Below, piece by piece: positions 11,101 through 19,350 of a stretch of 64,000 nt of DNA. The stretch is from Chitinophaga rhizophila (GTDB lineage Bacteria > Bacteroidota > Bacteroidia > Chitinophagales > Chitinophagaceae). The notes below the pieces were generated by a model, which was given only the letters and a program-made list of their open reading frames with translations, was not told the origin of the DNA and made no database searches. Within the stretch, counting starts at the first letter, position 1, and every line of letters starts with the position of its first letter. Location of the stretch: assembly GCF_019492185.1 (NCBI RefSeq), contig NZ_JAICCF010000001.1, forward strand, positions 1,488,001 through 1,552,000, in the 5' to 3' direction. The position numbers and the translations under genes are program-made.

Positions 11101-11836
11101 CAATTTTTGCCTCATCCATTTTTATACGGGCTGCAGCTCCTGAGAATTTACTCTTATCAATATCCTGAAAACCAGTCACCACTACTTCCTGCAGTTTGGT
11201 TGTCTTTTCTTTCAGCTGGATATTAATCACGCCATTCTTATAGGCAGCCACACTAACCTCCTGTTGTTCGTAGCCGGTAAAATTAAATATCAGTATTGCA
11301 TCGGCCGGTACACCTTTCAGTTCAAAGTATCCTTTGTCATTGGTAGTGGTACCTCTTGCAGTTCCTTTCAGCACTACAGCAACGCCGGGCAGCGCTTCAT
11401 TCCTTGGAGACATCACCGTGCCTTTTACATCCTGTAGCCGGGGAGCTACCTGACGGTTGTTTTGCGGAACGGAGAGGTCGTCCATTTTTTTTTCAACAGG
11501 CCGGATCACTACACGGTCATATACAACGGTATAGGAAAGTGAATGTGGTTTTAATAATTTTTTTAACAGATCACTTACTTTCTCATTGTGTGCTTTCACA
11601 TCTACTTTATTGGCAACAATCGTTTTGTTGCCGGCGTAGATGAACGATACATCTGCCAGATTACCTATCTGGTCCAGTGCTTCTTTCAGCAACACATTTT
11701 TCAGTTCCAGAGAAATCTTTTTGTCGAGCGCATCCTGTATTCCTGACGCTGTTACAGGTATAGCAATGGTCTGTGCCAATAATACCAGTAGAGCAAGCAT
11801 GATCAGGCGGAGGGATAGGGTTGCCTTTTTCAGCAT
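8177..11836 (-). CDS. SusC/RagA family TonB-linked outer membrane transporter with N-terminal STN domain
   Basis: The 1219-residue product is a TonB-dependent beta-barrel. After the signal peptide comes an STN (secretin/TonB short N-terminal) domain (roughly residues 38-115), then a carboxypeptidase-regulatory-like domain (about 135-215, DVKGTVMSPRNEALPGVAVV), a LQEVVVTGF TonB-box-like segment, a plug domain with NPNDIESFDILKDAAATALY, and the long barrel ending in an aromatic-hydrophobic C-terminus (LSLKVGF). The STN domain is typical of transporters that signal through FecR to an ECF sigma factor; both genes lie directly upstream. The frame is open 27 codons further to 11917, but those residues precede the signal peptide, so I place the start at 11836 (MLKKATLSLRLIML). 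Confidence 0.94.
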   Translation of the reverse strand: MLKKATLSLRLIMLALLVLLAQTIAIPVTASGIQDALDKKISLELKNVLLKEALDQIGNLADVSFIYAGNKTIVANKVDVKAHNEKVSDLLKKLLKPHSLSYTVVYDRVVIRPVEKKMDDLSVPQNNRQVAPRLQDVKGTVMSPRNEALPGVAVVLKGTARGTTTNDKGYFELKGVPADAILIFNFTGYEQQEVSVAAYKNGVINIQLKEKTTKLQEVVVTGFQDIDKSKFSGAAARIKMDEAKIDGMADVSRMLEGRVAGVAIQNVSSTFGTAPKIRVRGATSINGDNKPLWVVDNVVLEDVVNISNDQLSSGDPTTLLGSAVAGLNPNDIESFDILKDAAATALYGARAMNGVVVITTKKGRAGVKPLVTYSGNYSTQLKPNYDNYNIMNSAQQMSVLAELERKGMLTSDILSRGDIGVYGKMYEMLNADDKGNFPLQNTPAAKRNFLLRYASANTDWFDILFKTSFIQEHSLSVSSGNDKGQSYFSTSFYHDNGWTVADKVSRYTLNFRNNYKLSEKVSTGFSVLGSARQQRAPGALTRTSNPVEGQYDRDFDINPFSYALNTSRTLTAYDKDGNLEYFRRNYAPFNIINESANNYLNLSMMDLRLQGDLSWKIAKNLRYEFVGALRYVKSSREHQITENSNMANAYRAADNATIAENNKFLYRDPANPDALPVIVLPYGGFYNRTEDQLINFDFRNSLNYNTTINQRHSITAMIGQQVKYADRQNASNTGYGYQYNNGGVPFTDYRILKQTIESSFPYYGMSKDYDRFAAFYATATYALDGKYNLTGTTRYDGSNRLGRSKTARWLPTWSVSGSWNIDREPAVQDLGWVDYLALRASYGLTASLGPATNSNIVFQTVNSKRTHLDEVESVIKIAHLQNDDLTWEKLYTTNIGLDGTLFNRRINFSIDAYRRNSFDLISIIKTSGIGGETLKAANYADMKSKGIEVLLGGEVIKRKDWGWKVSATFGYNTNKITNAKNIPRIFELVVAEGGNKEGYPVRGLFSLEYKGLDPHTGAPQFVNQHGAISKDVFLQDLNTNNLVYQGPVDPPVNGGLNNTFHYKGLSLNVFVTYQWGNKIRLYPAFKTAYSDLDAMPKEFYDRWIMPGDEKETQTPSILDRLEQVMLGGAYPYNNYNYSTARVAKGDMIRLKTVSLTWMVPANVLRRTAFSNISLTGAAINPWLIYSDKKLRGQDPEFFNTGGVAQPIQKQFTLSLKVGF

Positions 11837-12124
11837 TTCTTGTATAATTTGATTTTGGTTGTTCCGGAAAATAGCTTTCCCATTACCGGTCCTTGCGGGA
11901 CCAGCACAATACAGCACCAGCTGCGGTGCAGTTCACGTTTTATCTTACTGAGTTAACTTGATAGGGTATAGTTAACCGGATGGCGTTATTTCCTGGGTCG
12001 TCATAAAGCGATTTAGTTTGGTTGTGTGCAATATCTATCTACATATAATAAGCTGGCTGGCATACGTCGGTATGCTCGTACATATTAAGGCGTCTGGCTT
12101 GGTTAACTGTTGGCAATGTGTCCT

Positions 12125-13132
12125 TTATTGACAGTTACCTCCGGCAATTGTATAGCCGTTTCCACTTTTATCCTTATTGATTTTGGCGTTCAGTGACACT
12201 GCAATCAAGTTGAGTGCCATCTCCAGGTCATGTGTAATGTTTACATCTCCGTAAAATGCACAATGCTGTATTCTCCTGTCTAGTCTGATCTCCGTGTTAT
12301 AGTATCTCTGTAAATCGTTTACTACTTTTATAAGTTCTTCTCCATCATATACAAACCGTCCTTGTTGTCTCTGAGAATAAAACCATGCATCTTCAGTGGC
12401 ATCGGACATTTCCAGCAGCTGAGTAGCCTTATTGTATACCGCTCTTTTATTGGCTGTTAAAATCAGTTTCTTACCTTCTGTATCTTTCCCATCCTGTGCA
12501 GCTACCTGTACCATTCCTGTCAGCACTACCACTTTTGCTTCGGCTGTACTTTTCACTTCCATATTAAAAGAAGTGCCAAGCACTTTAGTACTGATCAGTG
12601 ATGAAGCTACAACGAAGGGATGTTTATCATCCTTTTCTACATTAAACAGGGCTTCACCTGTCAGGGTAACATTACGCGCCTTTTTACCATAATCATCAGC
12701 ATATTGCAGTACAGTACCGGGCTCCAGGTGCACAACTGAACCATCCGGCAGCGTAAACGTCTTCCGCTGCTTCTCCGCTACCACCATTAGCTGCTTTACA
12801 GGTTTTCTGAACAGACTTACTATACCTACGCCTGCTGCCAGGATAATAATGGCTGCTGCTGCTACCTTCCAGCGACTGAACCACATACTCCTCACGATAG
12901 TTCCCTTCGGTACGCTGATACGCTGATGTATCCGTTCCAGGATACGTGCCGAATGTGCCTGCTCCAGTACCGGACCTTCAATTGGCAATTCAGCATAATA
13001 AGCCTCAGCGGCAACTTCCTGAAGATCTGTCAGATCATTTTCATTTAAATACTGCAGCAGCCAATCCCGATCCTCCTGTTTCCACTCTTTCTGATGCAAC
13101 AGTTGCTTTAGGTATTCCTTCCTGTTCTGCAC
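12125..13132 (-). CDS. FecR family anti-sigma factor
   Basis: This 335-residue inner-membrane anti-sigma regulator has a cytoplasmic N-terminal region (about 1-80), one membrane segment (about 88-107, rich in Ala/Ile), then the periplasmic FecR domain (RKTFTLPDGSVVHLEPGTVL to VLGTSFNMEV, about 125-200). The C-terminal STN-like DUF4974 module contains the LIKVVNDLQRYYNTEIRL and DLEMALNLIAVSLNAKI stretches. Known family role: it holds the partner ECF sigma factor and releases or activates it when the STN domain of the cognate TonB transporter signals substrate. Its gene lies between the sigma factor gene and susC on the same strand, the usual arrangement for such a relay. Confidence 0.93.
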   Translation of the reverse strand: MQNRKEYLKQLLHQKEWKQEDRDWLLQYLNENDLTDLQEVAAEAYYAELPIEGPVLEQAHSARILERIHQRISVPKGTIVRSMWFSRWKVAAAAIIILAAGVGIVSLFRKPVKQLMVVAEKQRKTFTLPDGSVVHLEPGTVLQYADDYGKKARNVTLTGEALFNVEKDDKHPFVVASSLISTKVLGTSFNMEVKSTAEAKVVVLTGMVQVAAQDGKDTEGKKLILTANKRAVYNKATQLLEMSDATEDAWFYSQRQQGRFVYDGEELIKVVNDLQRYYNTEIRLDRRIQHCAFYGDVNITHDLEMALNLIAVSLNAKINKDKSGNGYTIAGGNCQ

Positions 13133-13338
13133 TATTTTAATGATTATTTACCCTAAATACGTGACTCTTCATATTATGGGTGGGTGCGTTTCCGATAATT
13201 ATTACATATTCTTATTCTTAATGTGTCTTGCATGATAATGGTTGGTGATTAATATATATTTCCAATTGTATGACAGCCTTCATCACAGGTTCCCGATATC
13301 TGGCATGGTACAGCAGAACCGGCTGTCCGGTTTACGAA

Positions 13339-13923
13339 CTAATTCTTTATGAACAGCAGCAACAGCAATACGTATTTGTGCTCCTTATTCTTCTGAATAT
13401 ATTCATTAATACGGGTCATCGCAATGGATAGATGTTCTTTTACTGTATTTCTGGAAATCTTCAGTTCATCAGCTACTTCATCGTATGTCTTGCCTTCAAG
13501 TTTGCATAAAGTCACAATCCTCTGTTTTTTAGAGGATAGCTGACCAATAGCTTCTTCCAACAGATGGTACTGTGCCTCGTAGGCAACCGGATTATCTTCC
13601 CACTCGCCGGCGTCAATGTTCAGATTGTATAATTCCTTGTGAAACGTATGTTCACGTAGCTTCTTTCTGACATAGTCCACCGAGAGATTGAAGCTGATTA
13701 CGAATAACCAGCCGGCTACAGACTGATTAGCATTGATATCTTTCCGTTTTTCCCATAACCGGGCGTAAACTTCCTGCAAAATATCTTCTGTTGCAACGGG
13801 TTCTTTAACAAACTTGAAGATATTCCGGTATACTGCCTGGTGGTATTTCCAGTAAAGGGCATCAAAGGCTGTTACATCATCTTCCAGTAATTTAATAACT
13901 AACTCGGCATCTTGTGTATTCAT
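13339..13923 (-). CDS. ECF RNA polymerase sigma factor (FecI-like, sigma-70 family)
   Basis: The 194-residue protein has sigma region 2 (FDALYWKYHQAVYRNIFKFV to the ILQEVYARLWEKR helix and AGWLFVISFNLSVDYVRKK) and sigma region 4 with its helix-turn-helix (LSSKKQRIVTLCKLEGKTYD then ELKISRNTVKEHL). It lacks regions 1 and 3, as expected for ECF factors. The C-terminus ends in a hydrophobic run (KYVLLLLLFIKN), which I have the impression is common in Bacteroidota FecI-like factors. It probably directs RNA polymerase to the SusCD operon downstream under control of the adjacent FecR. I could not identify its promoter motif. Confidence 0.93.
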   Translation of the reverse strand: MNTQDAELVIKLLEDDVTAFDALYWKYHQAVYRNIFKFVKEPVATEDILQEVYARLWEKRKDINANQSVAGWLFVISFNLSVDYVRKKLREHTFHKELYNLNIDAGEWEDNPVAYEAQYHLLEEAIGQLSSKKQRIVTLCKLEGKTYDEVADELKISRNTVKEHLSIAMTRINEYIQKNKEHKYVLLLLLFIKN

Positions 13924-14130
13924 ATCACGTCGTTTATATAATTCGTCCAGCTGGGTACAAATTATACGGCAGTTTTAATGGCTCCGGGTTTTCATTACAA
14001 TGATTTCTCCATCTTTTCGACTTATAAAATAGTAACAATTCTTTTTATTGTATAGCATTTTATAACAAAAAGTTAAATTAAAAGTATTTGGAATGTATTT
14101 ACTATTGTGGAAAAGGAGAAAACAAAAAAG

Positions 14131-14178
14131 GCAAAAAACAGGAGCCCCACCTTTTATCAGGTGTTACTCCCGTTTTTT
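14131..14178 (-). terminator. Intrinsic terminator after the metalloprotease gene
   Basis: Read on the minus strand, a hairpin with outer arms GGAG/CTCC and inner arms CACCT/AGGTG (interrupted by a short mismatch) is followed by a TGTTTTTTG run. It starts about 30 nt past the metalloprotease stop and separates the enzyme cluster from the sigma/FecR/SusCD locus. Confidence 0.7.
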
Positions 14179-14208
14179 GCCCATAATGTCCTGCAAAGAG
14201 GAGATCTG

Positions 14209-16287
14209 CTATTGCTTAATAATCTTCCGTATTTCCGTTTCTTTACCGTTAAATATCTTAATCAAGTAGATACCAGCACCCACTTTCGACAGATCAATTC
14301 TCTCACCGTTCACAATACGCTTAGGCTGCAAGATTGTCTTACCATCCAGGGAGAATACTGTCACATACAGGTAACCTTCCTTCGTCGTCGCAGTAGTTCT
14401 TACTACCACTTCATTAACGAACGGATTTGGCATCACGTTGAGTGTAGCATTCAATTTGCTTTCAGCAGGTTCTGCGGTGGTCACCTTTTCAATATAAGGC
14501 AGTACTTCCTTCGTACGGGCTGCTGCGGCAGTTGATGGCCGTATTTCTACTGAAGATGTCCAGTCGTTCAGATTCAGTGGTGCGCCGTTTACGCTCAGGT
14601 TTACCAGGCAGGCAAAGTCGCCTCTGAACAGGTATACATCACCACCGAAATTGTCATGCTGATACAACAGCGCTTCATATCCATTCGCAACTTTCAGTGA
14701 AGAAATGTCATCATTGACTACTCCTCTTGCCTGTAACTGAGATAAGGTATAAGTACCAGTTCCTAACGTTACCGCATATCCACCGTAATCACAATCCTTA
14801 TATACGGTTGCTGCTGCACCTGATGCAGAGGATACTGAACCTGTAATAGCATAACTGCCCAATGAACCATAGTTGGAATAACCGGTATTCAGCGGATTCA
14901 GATAACCGGTACCTGTTACGGCAACATAATAAGTGCCGGCTGCTACCGTAGCACTAATAGATGCTGATAACCCGGTTGGATTGCTGCTTGCTACCACCCC
15001 TCCACTGCTATTATATAATGTAGCAAGGATGTCGAGGTTTGCATGGCGCGTCGGAGTAGCAAAATTCAGACTAACGGCTCCTCCTGCTGTGGTAAATGAA
15101 TAGAAATCCACATCTCCCGTGCGTTCGATCACACCGTTGGTGTTCACTGCGCCGCTGGTGCTGATGCTCAACAGGGCCGCAGTTCCGGTACTACCTCCTG
15201 CATCGTCTGTTCTGTAACCTACGCCATAAGTAGCACTGGCAATTTTTGCCAGGTCATCTTCTGTCTGGTTAGCACTTGCATATTCGCCTTTACTCCACTG
15301 TGAAACAGGTACATAATAACCTACTCCCATGATTGGTGCCCAGGTACCATGTCCTGCATAATAACCTTCTGATGGGGAGGTACGACCATCATGGCTAAGT
15401 CCGAAAGTATGTCCAACTTCATGAGAAGCTGCTTCTCCCGCACCTTTTACGCCACCGTTGAATACCCAGCAGGGTGTTTCATTACCCCAGTTAAATGAGC
15501 CTACATATGCTACACCACCAGCACCGGGTGCTGCTGTATTTGTAGGTGTCAGGATACAGCGCATCCTTCTGTTGGCAGGATAGGAATTGTAGACTGCTTC
15601 ACTATTGGTAATATTCAGGTTGAACGGCCGGAAGTCTTCACTTACCAGTTCCCACACTTCCAGTTGTTGTGCTTCTGTGAGTGTAGTAGGTGCGGCATTG
15701 ATAGGGTTACCACCATTCCACAGGGTACCTGATACATATTGCCCGTCAAAGTCCAGCAGTACCACCCCGTTTGCTCCGGGACGACTCTGCAGCTCTGGTA
15801 ATGCCAATGCACCTGCATTGCCGGTTGCTACTCTTCCGGCTGTTTCCTCCGGCGCTTTATTATAGTCAATACATAACAGGGAGTCCAACGCTACCTCTTT
15901 TACGAAGGCAGTGCCGGTATTGTCTGTATAATATTTATAGCCTTTTTTGCTGTTACGCAGCACTATGTTACCTGTCACCTTGCCATCCTTTACCTGAAGG
16001 AAAAAAGAGGAACCTGGTGTATTTTCAATTTCACCAATCACAGATTCCATCGTTTTACCATCTGTGTGGCGGGTATTCACTTTACCAGTTAATACAATGC
16101 CAGGACCAACTTTCAGTTCGGCGGCACTTACAAGTCTTGCGTGTGGTTTTGCTGCCTGGGTACGGATATCCTGCAGAATGCCGGCAGGTGTACCAAGACG
16201 ATAGGGTTCTTTCTGCTGTGCAGAAGCAACAGTAACTGCCAGTAATGCCATTGACGTACCAGCGATATATTTTAACATTTTGCTCAT
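14209..16287 (-). CDS. Secreted T9SS metalloprotease with pre-peptidase and beta/gamma-crystallin domains
   Basis: The 692-residue protein has a signal peptide (to about ASAQ, residue 24) and a catalytic domain with the metzincin-type motif HEVGHTFGLSHD at residues 289-300 (His289, Glu290, His293, His299). A bacterial pre-peptidase C-terminal-like beta domain follows (about 375-475, GDVDFYSFTTAGG). Next is a beta/gamma-crystallin module (about 490-590) with two Greek-key segments and canonical calcium motifs NDDISS and NDWTSS. The C-terminus is a T9SS type A sorting domain (LNVMPNPFVNEVVV onward, ending IRKIIKQ). It should be exported to the cell surface or medium and degrade protein, perhaps wall mannoprotein given the glycanases upstream (inference). 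It starts 37 nt after the GH16 stop. Confidence 0.9.
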   Translation of the reverse strand: MSKMLKYIAGTSMALLAVTVASAQQKEPYRLGTPAGILQDIRTQAAKPHARLVSAAELKVGPGIVLTGKVNTRHTDGKTMESVIGEIENTPGSSFFLQVKDGKVTGNIVLRNSKKGYKYYTDNTGTAFVKEVALDSLLCIDYNKAPEETAGRVATGNAGALALPELQSRPGANGVVLLDFDGQYVSGTLWNGGNPINAAPTTLTEAQQLEVWELVSEDFRPFNLNITNSEAVYNSYPANRRMRCILTPTNTAAPGAGGVAYVGSFNWGNETPCWVFNGGVKGAGEAASHEVGHTFGLSHDGRTSPSEGYYAGHGTWAPIMGVGYYVPVSQWSKGEYASANQTEDDLAKIASATYGVGYRTDDAGGSTGTAALLSISTSGAVNTNGVIERTGDVDFYSFTTAGGAVSLNFATPTRHANLDILATLYNSSGGVVASSNPTGLSASISATVAAGTYYVAVTGTGYLNPLNTGYSNYGSLGSYAITGSVSSASGAAATVYKDCDYGGYAVTLGTGTYTLSQLQARGVVNDDISSLKVANGYEALLYQHDNFGGDVYLFRGDFACLVNLSVNGAPLNLNDWTSSVEIRPSTAAAARTKEVLPYIEKVTTAEPAESKLNATLNVMPNPFVNEVVVRTTATTKEGYLYVTVFSLDGKTILQPKRIVNGERIDLSKVGAGIYLIKIFNGKETEIRKIIKQ

Positions 16288-16324
16288 AGGGTAAACTGTT
16301 TAAAGTGTTGATAAAAGATGATGG

Positions 16325-17491
16325 TTATAATTTGGTAATACGGAACCAGTTAATGTTCCAACCGCCTGTCTGGGCAAAAATGCCGAAGTTGTAAGTGCCG
16401 GCATTAATCGTCACATTATGGGATACTGTGGTCCAGTTCTGCCATCCTCCGGTAGACGGAATGTCAACATAGCCCAGTACGTTAGCGCCTGCGTTTACAT
16501 CAATTGACAAACGTCCACCGCTCGCACTGGCTACGCGGTATTCAACTCTGTAAGTACCGGTTGTAGGTATATTCACGGATGGATAAGCCATCCAGTCACC
16601 GGTTTCAATATAACCGACATTTGATCCTCCGCCGGCATCTGTAGTAGGTTCTACCTGTACCCCGGACATAGAGCTATAAGATTCGGCCTGAATAGTCGTG
16701 GAAAATCCGGGATTGTTCCCGCCTGAATTTTGGTATACGCGTACATAATCTACATACATTTTGGCCGGCAGTGCTCCATTGTTCACTGTAAATCCCGGCC
16801 AGTTACCGCCAATAGCAAAGTTCAGCAGGATGAAGAAATCCCTGTGAAACTCCTCTGTACCGCCAACATTACCTGCAATGTTGATAACATTAAATTGTAC
16901 ACCATCTACAAACCATTTAATGGTATTGGCGTCCCATTCGATACTGTAGACGTGATAGCCGGTTACTGCTACCGGCGTTGAACTGCCATAAGAAGCATAA
17001 GCACCATTACTGCCTGTCCAGTGTACAGTGCCATGTACATTTGGATCGGTGTTTACATGCTCCATAATATCTATCTCTCCACAGGAAGGCCATCCTACGG
17101 ACGTAATATTACTACCGAGCATCCAGAATGCCGGCCATGATCCCTGGAAAGAAGGCATCGCAATGCGTGCTTCAATCTTTCCATATGTCCAGGATTTTCT
17201 GCCCTGGGTTTTCATGCGGGCAGAAGTGTAATTCATACCGCCGAAACTTTCCTGCTTAGCGGTGATCACCAGCTGACCATTTTCTATGGTCGCATTTTCG
17301 CGGCGATAATATTCAAGTTCATTGTTACCCCAGCCACCGGAACCGGTGCCGGTTTCAAATACCCAGTCAGGGCCTATACTGTTGGTAAATTCGTCCTGCC
17401 AGACCAGCTGCCAGTTTTGAGCTGATACCACACTTCCGGTAAGTGCCAGACCAGCGGTTAACATGAGGGACAGTTTTAATGATCGCATCAT
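16325..17491 (-). CDS. GH16 endo-beta-1,3-glucanase (laminarinase-like) with C-terminal CBM6
   Basis: The 388-residue enzyme has a signal peptide (cleavage near VVSAQ). The GH16 catalytic domain (about 26-255) contains the active-site motif GEIDIMEH: Glu139 as nucleophile, Asp141 and Glu144 as acid/base, the arrangement of bacterial laminarinases. A CBM6-type carbohydrate-binding module follows (about 262-388, IQAESYSSMSGVQVEP to INWFRITKL). The protein ends at the CBM, so it lacks the T9SS C-terminal domain its neighbours carry; it may be periplasmic, reach the outside another way, or have lost the tail. It lies 79 nt after the GH18 gene and 37 nt before the metalloprotease gene. Expected substrate: beta-1,3-glucan. 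Confidence 0.92.
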   Translation of the reverse strand: MMRSLKLSLMLTAGLALTGSVVSAQNWQLVWQDEFTNSIGPDWVFETGTGSGGWGNNELEYYRRENATIENGQLVITAKQESFGGMNYTSARMKTQGRKSWTYGKIEARIAMPSFQGSWPAFWMLGSNITSVGWPSCGEIDIMEHVNTDPNVHGTVHWTGSNGAYASYGSSTPVAVTGYHVYSIEWDANTIKWFVDGVQFNVINIAGNVGGTEEFHRDFFILLNFAIGGNWPGFTVNNGALPAKMYVDYVRVYQNSGGNNPGFSTTIQAESYSSMSGVQVEPTTDAGGGSNVGYIETGDWMAYPSVNIPTTGTYRVEYRVASASGGRLSIDVNAGANVLGYVDIPSTGGWQNWTTVSHNVTINAGTYNFGIFAQTGGWNINWFRITKL

Positions 17492-17570
17492 ACGGGTTTT
17501 GATTTAAAATGGTTAATAAAAGGGAATTACTAATAAGGGAAACACATTTTGCCGGAAGCAGCAGGTCAGT

Positions 17571-19184
17571 TTATTTTTTTACAAATTTCTGGGTTACCTT
17601 CTTCCCGTCTTTGGTGTATACCAACAGGTATGTACCGGCAGGAAGTGCATCAACGCTGATACTGGTAATACCGCTTCTGGCATTCAGCACCTGTTTACCA
17701 TTCAGATCAAAAATGGTGATGTTGCCTCCTGGTTGGTTTAAACTACCTCTCAGGTTGAGTGACGTAACAACAGGATTCGGGAAGAGTAATGGAGCCTTTT
17801 CAACTTCCTGATTGTCAAACAACTGATCCTTTACACTCGTAACTGCTGTCGTCGCACTCGCAGCAGCAGCCACTTTTGTAATGCGTATCCAGTTGATGTT
17901 CCAGCCGCCTGTCTGTGCATAGATACCCACGGAGTATGTACCTGCGTTGACATTTACTGTATGTGAAATAGTTGTCCAGTTCTGCCAGCCGCCCGTTGAG
18001 GGTACACTCAGGTACCCCAATACTGTCGCGCCGGAATTTAAGTCCAGTGACAACTGACCTCCCGCGCCCTGGCTGGCTATCCTGTATTCTACTTTATAAG
18101 CGCCGGAAGTAGGGAAGTTGATGTTTGCATAAGCCATCCAGTCTGCGGTTTCGATGTAGCCCACATTGGAACCACCACCAGCATCGGTACAAGGTTCTAT
18201 TTGTACACCTGACATGGATGTATAATTTTCTGCCTGGATGAGGGTGCCCGGTGGCGGTGGATTCGTACCGCCGCGGTCAATTTTTACCTGATAGATAGCG
18301 CTCAGTAATGAATTAGCGCCTGTAGCATCCTGCGATAACTCCCACATCATTATACCACCTCCCTGGTCGTACGCCAGGTTAGTCTTACTTCTGATGGTAG
18401 GTAAACCATTATAATAATCACTACCAAAATAATCGGAATTAGGACTTGCTCCGTTGGCCAGCAAAGTGGCATAGCTATTCCAGGATGGACGAGCATAAAA
18501 CGGTACGCCTAACACAGCTTTGGAAGCAGGTAGTCCCCTGCCCTTCCAGTAAGCCAGTGATTGTGAAGCATACGTATAAGTAGAATGTTCGTAATTATTG
18601 TAATCATAAGCCATGAGGTTAAGGAAATCAACTACGTTAAATACCCCGCTGAGGATGCTGGCACCACCTGTTCCTACTACTGCTGCGGTAAGCAGTTTGC
18701 CCTGCGCATGCAGCGCTGTAGACAATTGCTGCATCAGCAGTAAATAGTTATTGGCAGATGCCCCTGCATCGGGATATTCCCAGTCCATATCCACACCATC
18801 AAGACCGTACTGATTAACAAAGCTCATTACCGCATTAACGAAATTGGTGCGGTAAGTTGCATTTGCTGCAAGAGTTTCAAAAGCGCTGTCATCTCCGTTG
18901 TTCCATCCGCCAATAGCAATCAGTACCTTCACACCATTGGCATGACCACTGCTCACCAGACTGGATAACTTAGATGGATTCTCTATTGGTTGCAGCCCCC
19001 CGGTAGAGGTAGGCAAGGCAAAAGAGTAATTGATGTGCGTCAGCTTACTATACTGGATGGCGCTTACGCTGCCTGACCAGGAAGGCATATAGCCTACCAC
19101 CTTAAACTGTGCGAAGATCTGCGCAGACAACAACAAACCTGCTGCAAACAGCAAACCTGCCTTTATCCATTTTTTTGCTTTCAT
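17571..19184 (-). CDS. GH18 chitinase with CBM6 and T9SS sorting domain
   Basis: The 537-residue enzyme has a signal peptide (MKAKKWIKAGLLFAAGLLL, cleavage near IFAQ). The GH18 TIM barrel (about 27-305) carries the catalytic DxxDxDxE motif as DGVDMDWE at residues 129-136 (Glu136 acid/base) and the upstream IAIGGW strand. A CBM6 module follows (about 315-440), closely resembling the one in the adjacent GH16 enzyme. The T9SS type A sorting domain occupies the end (LFPNPVVTSLNLRG to VTQKFVKK). The frame extends ten codons upstream to 19214, but the signal peptide begins at 19184. Expected role: surface or secreted hydrolysis of chitin. Confidence 0.93.
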   Translation of the reverse strand: MKAKKWIKAGLLFAAGLLLSAQIFAQFKVVGYMPSWSGSVSAIQYSKLTHINYSFALPTSTGGLQPIENPSKLSSLVSSGHANGVKVLIAIGGWNNGDDSAFETLAANATYRTNFVNAVMSFVNQYGLDGVDMDWEYPDAGASANNYLLLMQQLSTALHAQGKLLTAAVVGTGGASILSGVFNVVDFLNLMAYDYNNYEHSTYTYASQSLAYWKGRGLPASKAVLGVPFYARPSWNSYATLLANGASPNSDYFGSDYYNGLPTIRSKTNLAYDQGGGIMMWELSQDATGANSLLSAIYQVKIDRGGTNPPPPGTLIQAENYTSMSGVQIEPCTDAGGGSNVGYIETADWMAYANINFPTSGAYKVEYRIASQGAGGQLSLDLNSGATVLGYLSVPSTGGWQNWTTISHTVNVNAGTYSVGIYAQTGGWNINWIRITKVAAAASATTAVTSVKDQLFDNQEVEKAPLLFPNPVVTSLNLRGSLNQPGGNITIFDLNGKQVLNARSGITSISVDALPAGTYLLVYTKDGKKVTQKFVKK

Positions 19185-19350
19185 GCTGTAATTTTTGAGG
19201 GATTTAAGATGCACCGGTCGTAAGCCGGCGATTCAGATGCAAGTTCTGCCTGCTGCCTCCTGGCAAAGTTGTGTTTCCCTTATTATATCAGTTACTGGAA
19301 GTGTAAAGCAGAACCTGCAAAAAGGATTTATCAAATTAAAATGGTTATTG

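Noticed and set aside
11837..11917. 27-residue extension of SusC
   Set aside because: It would place polar sequence before the signal peptide; the later ATG gives a standard signal.
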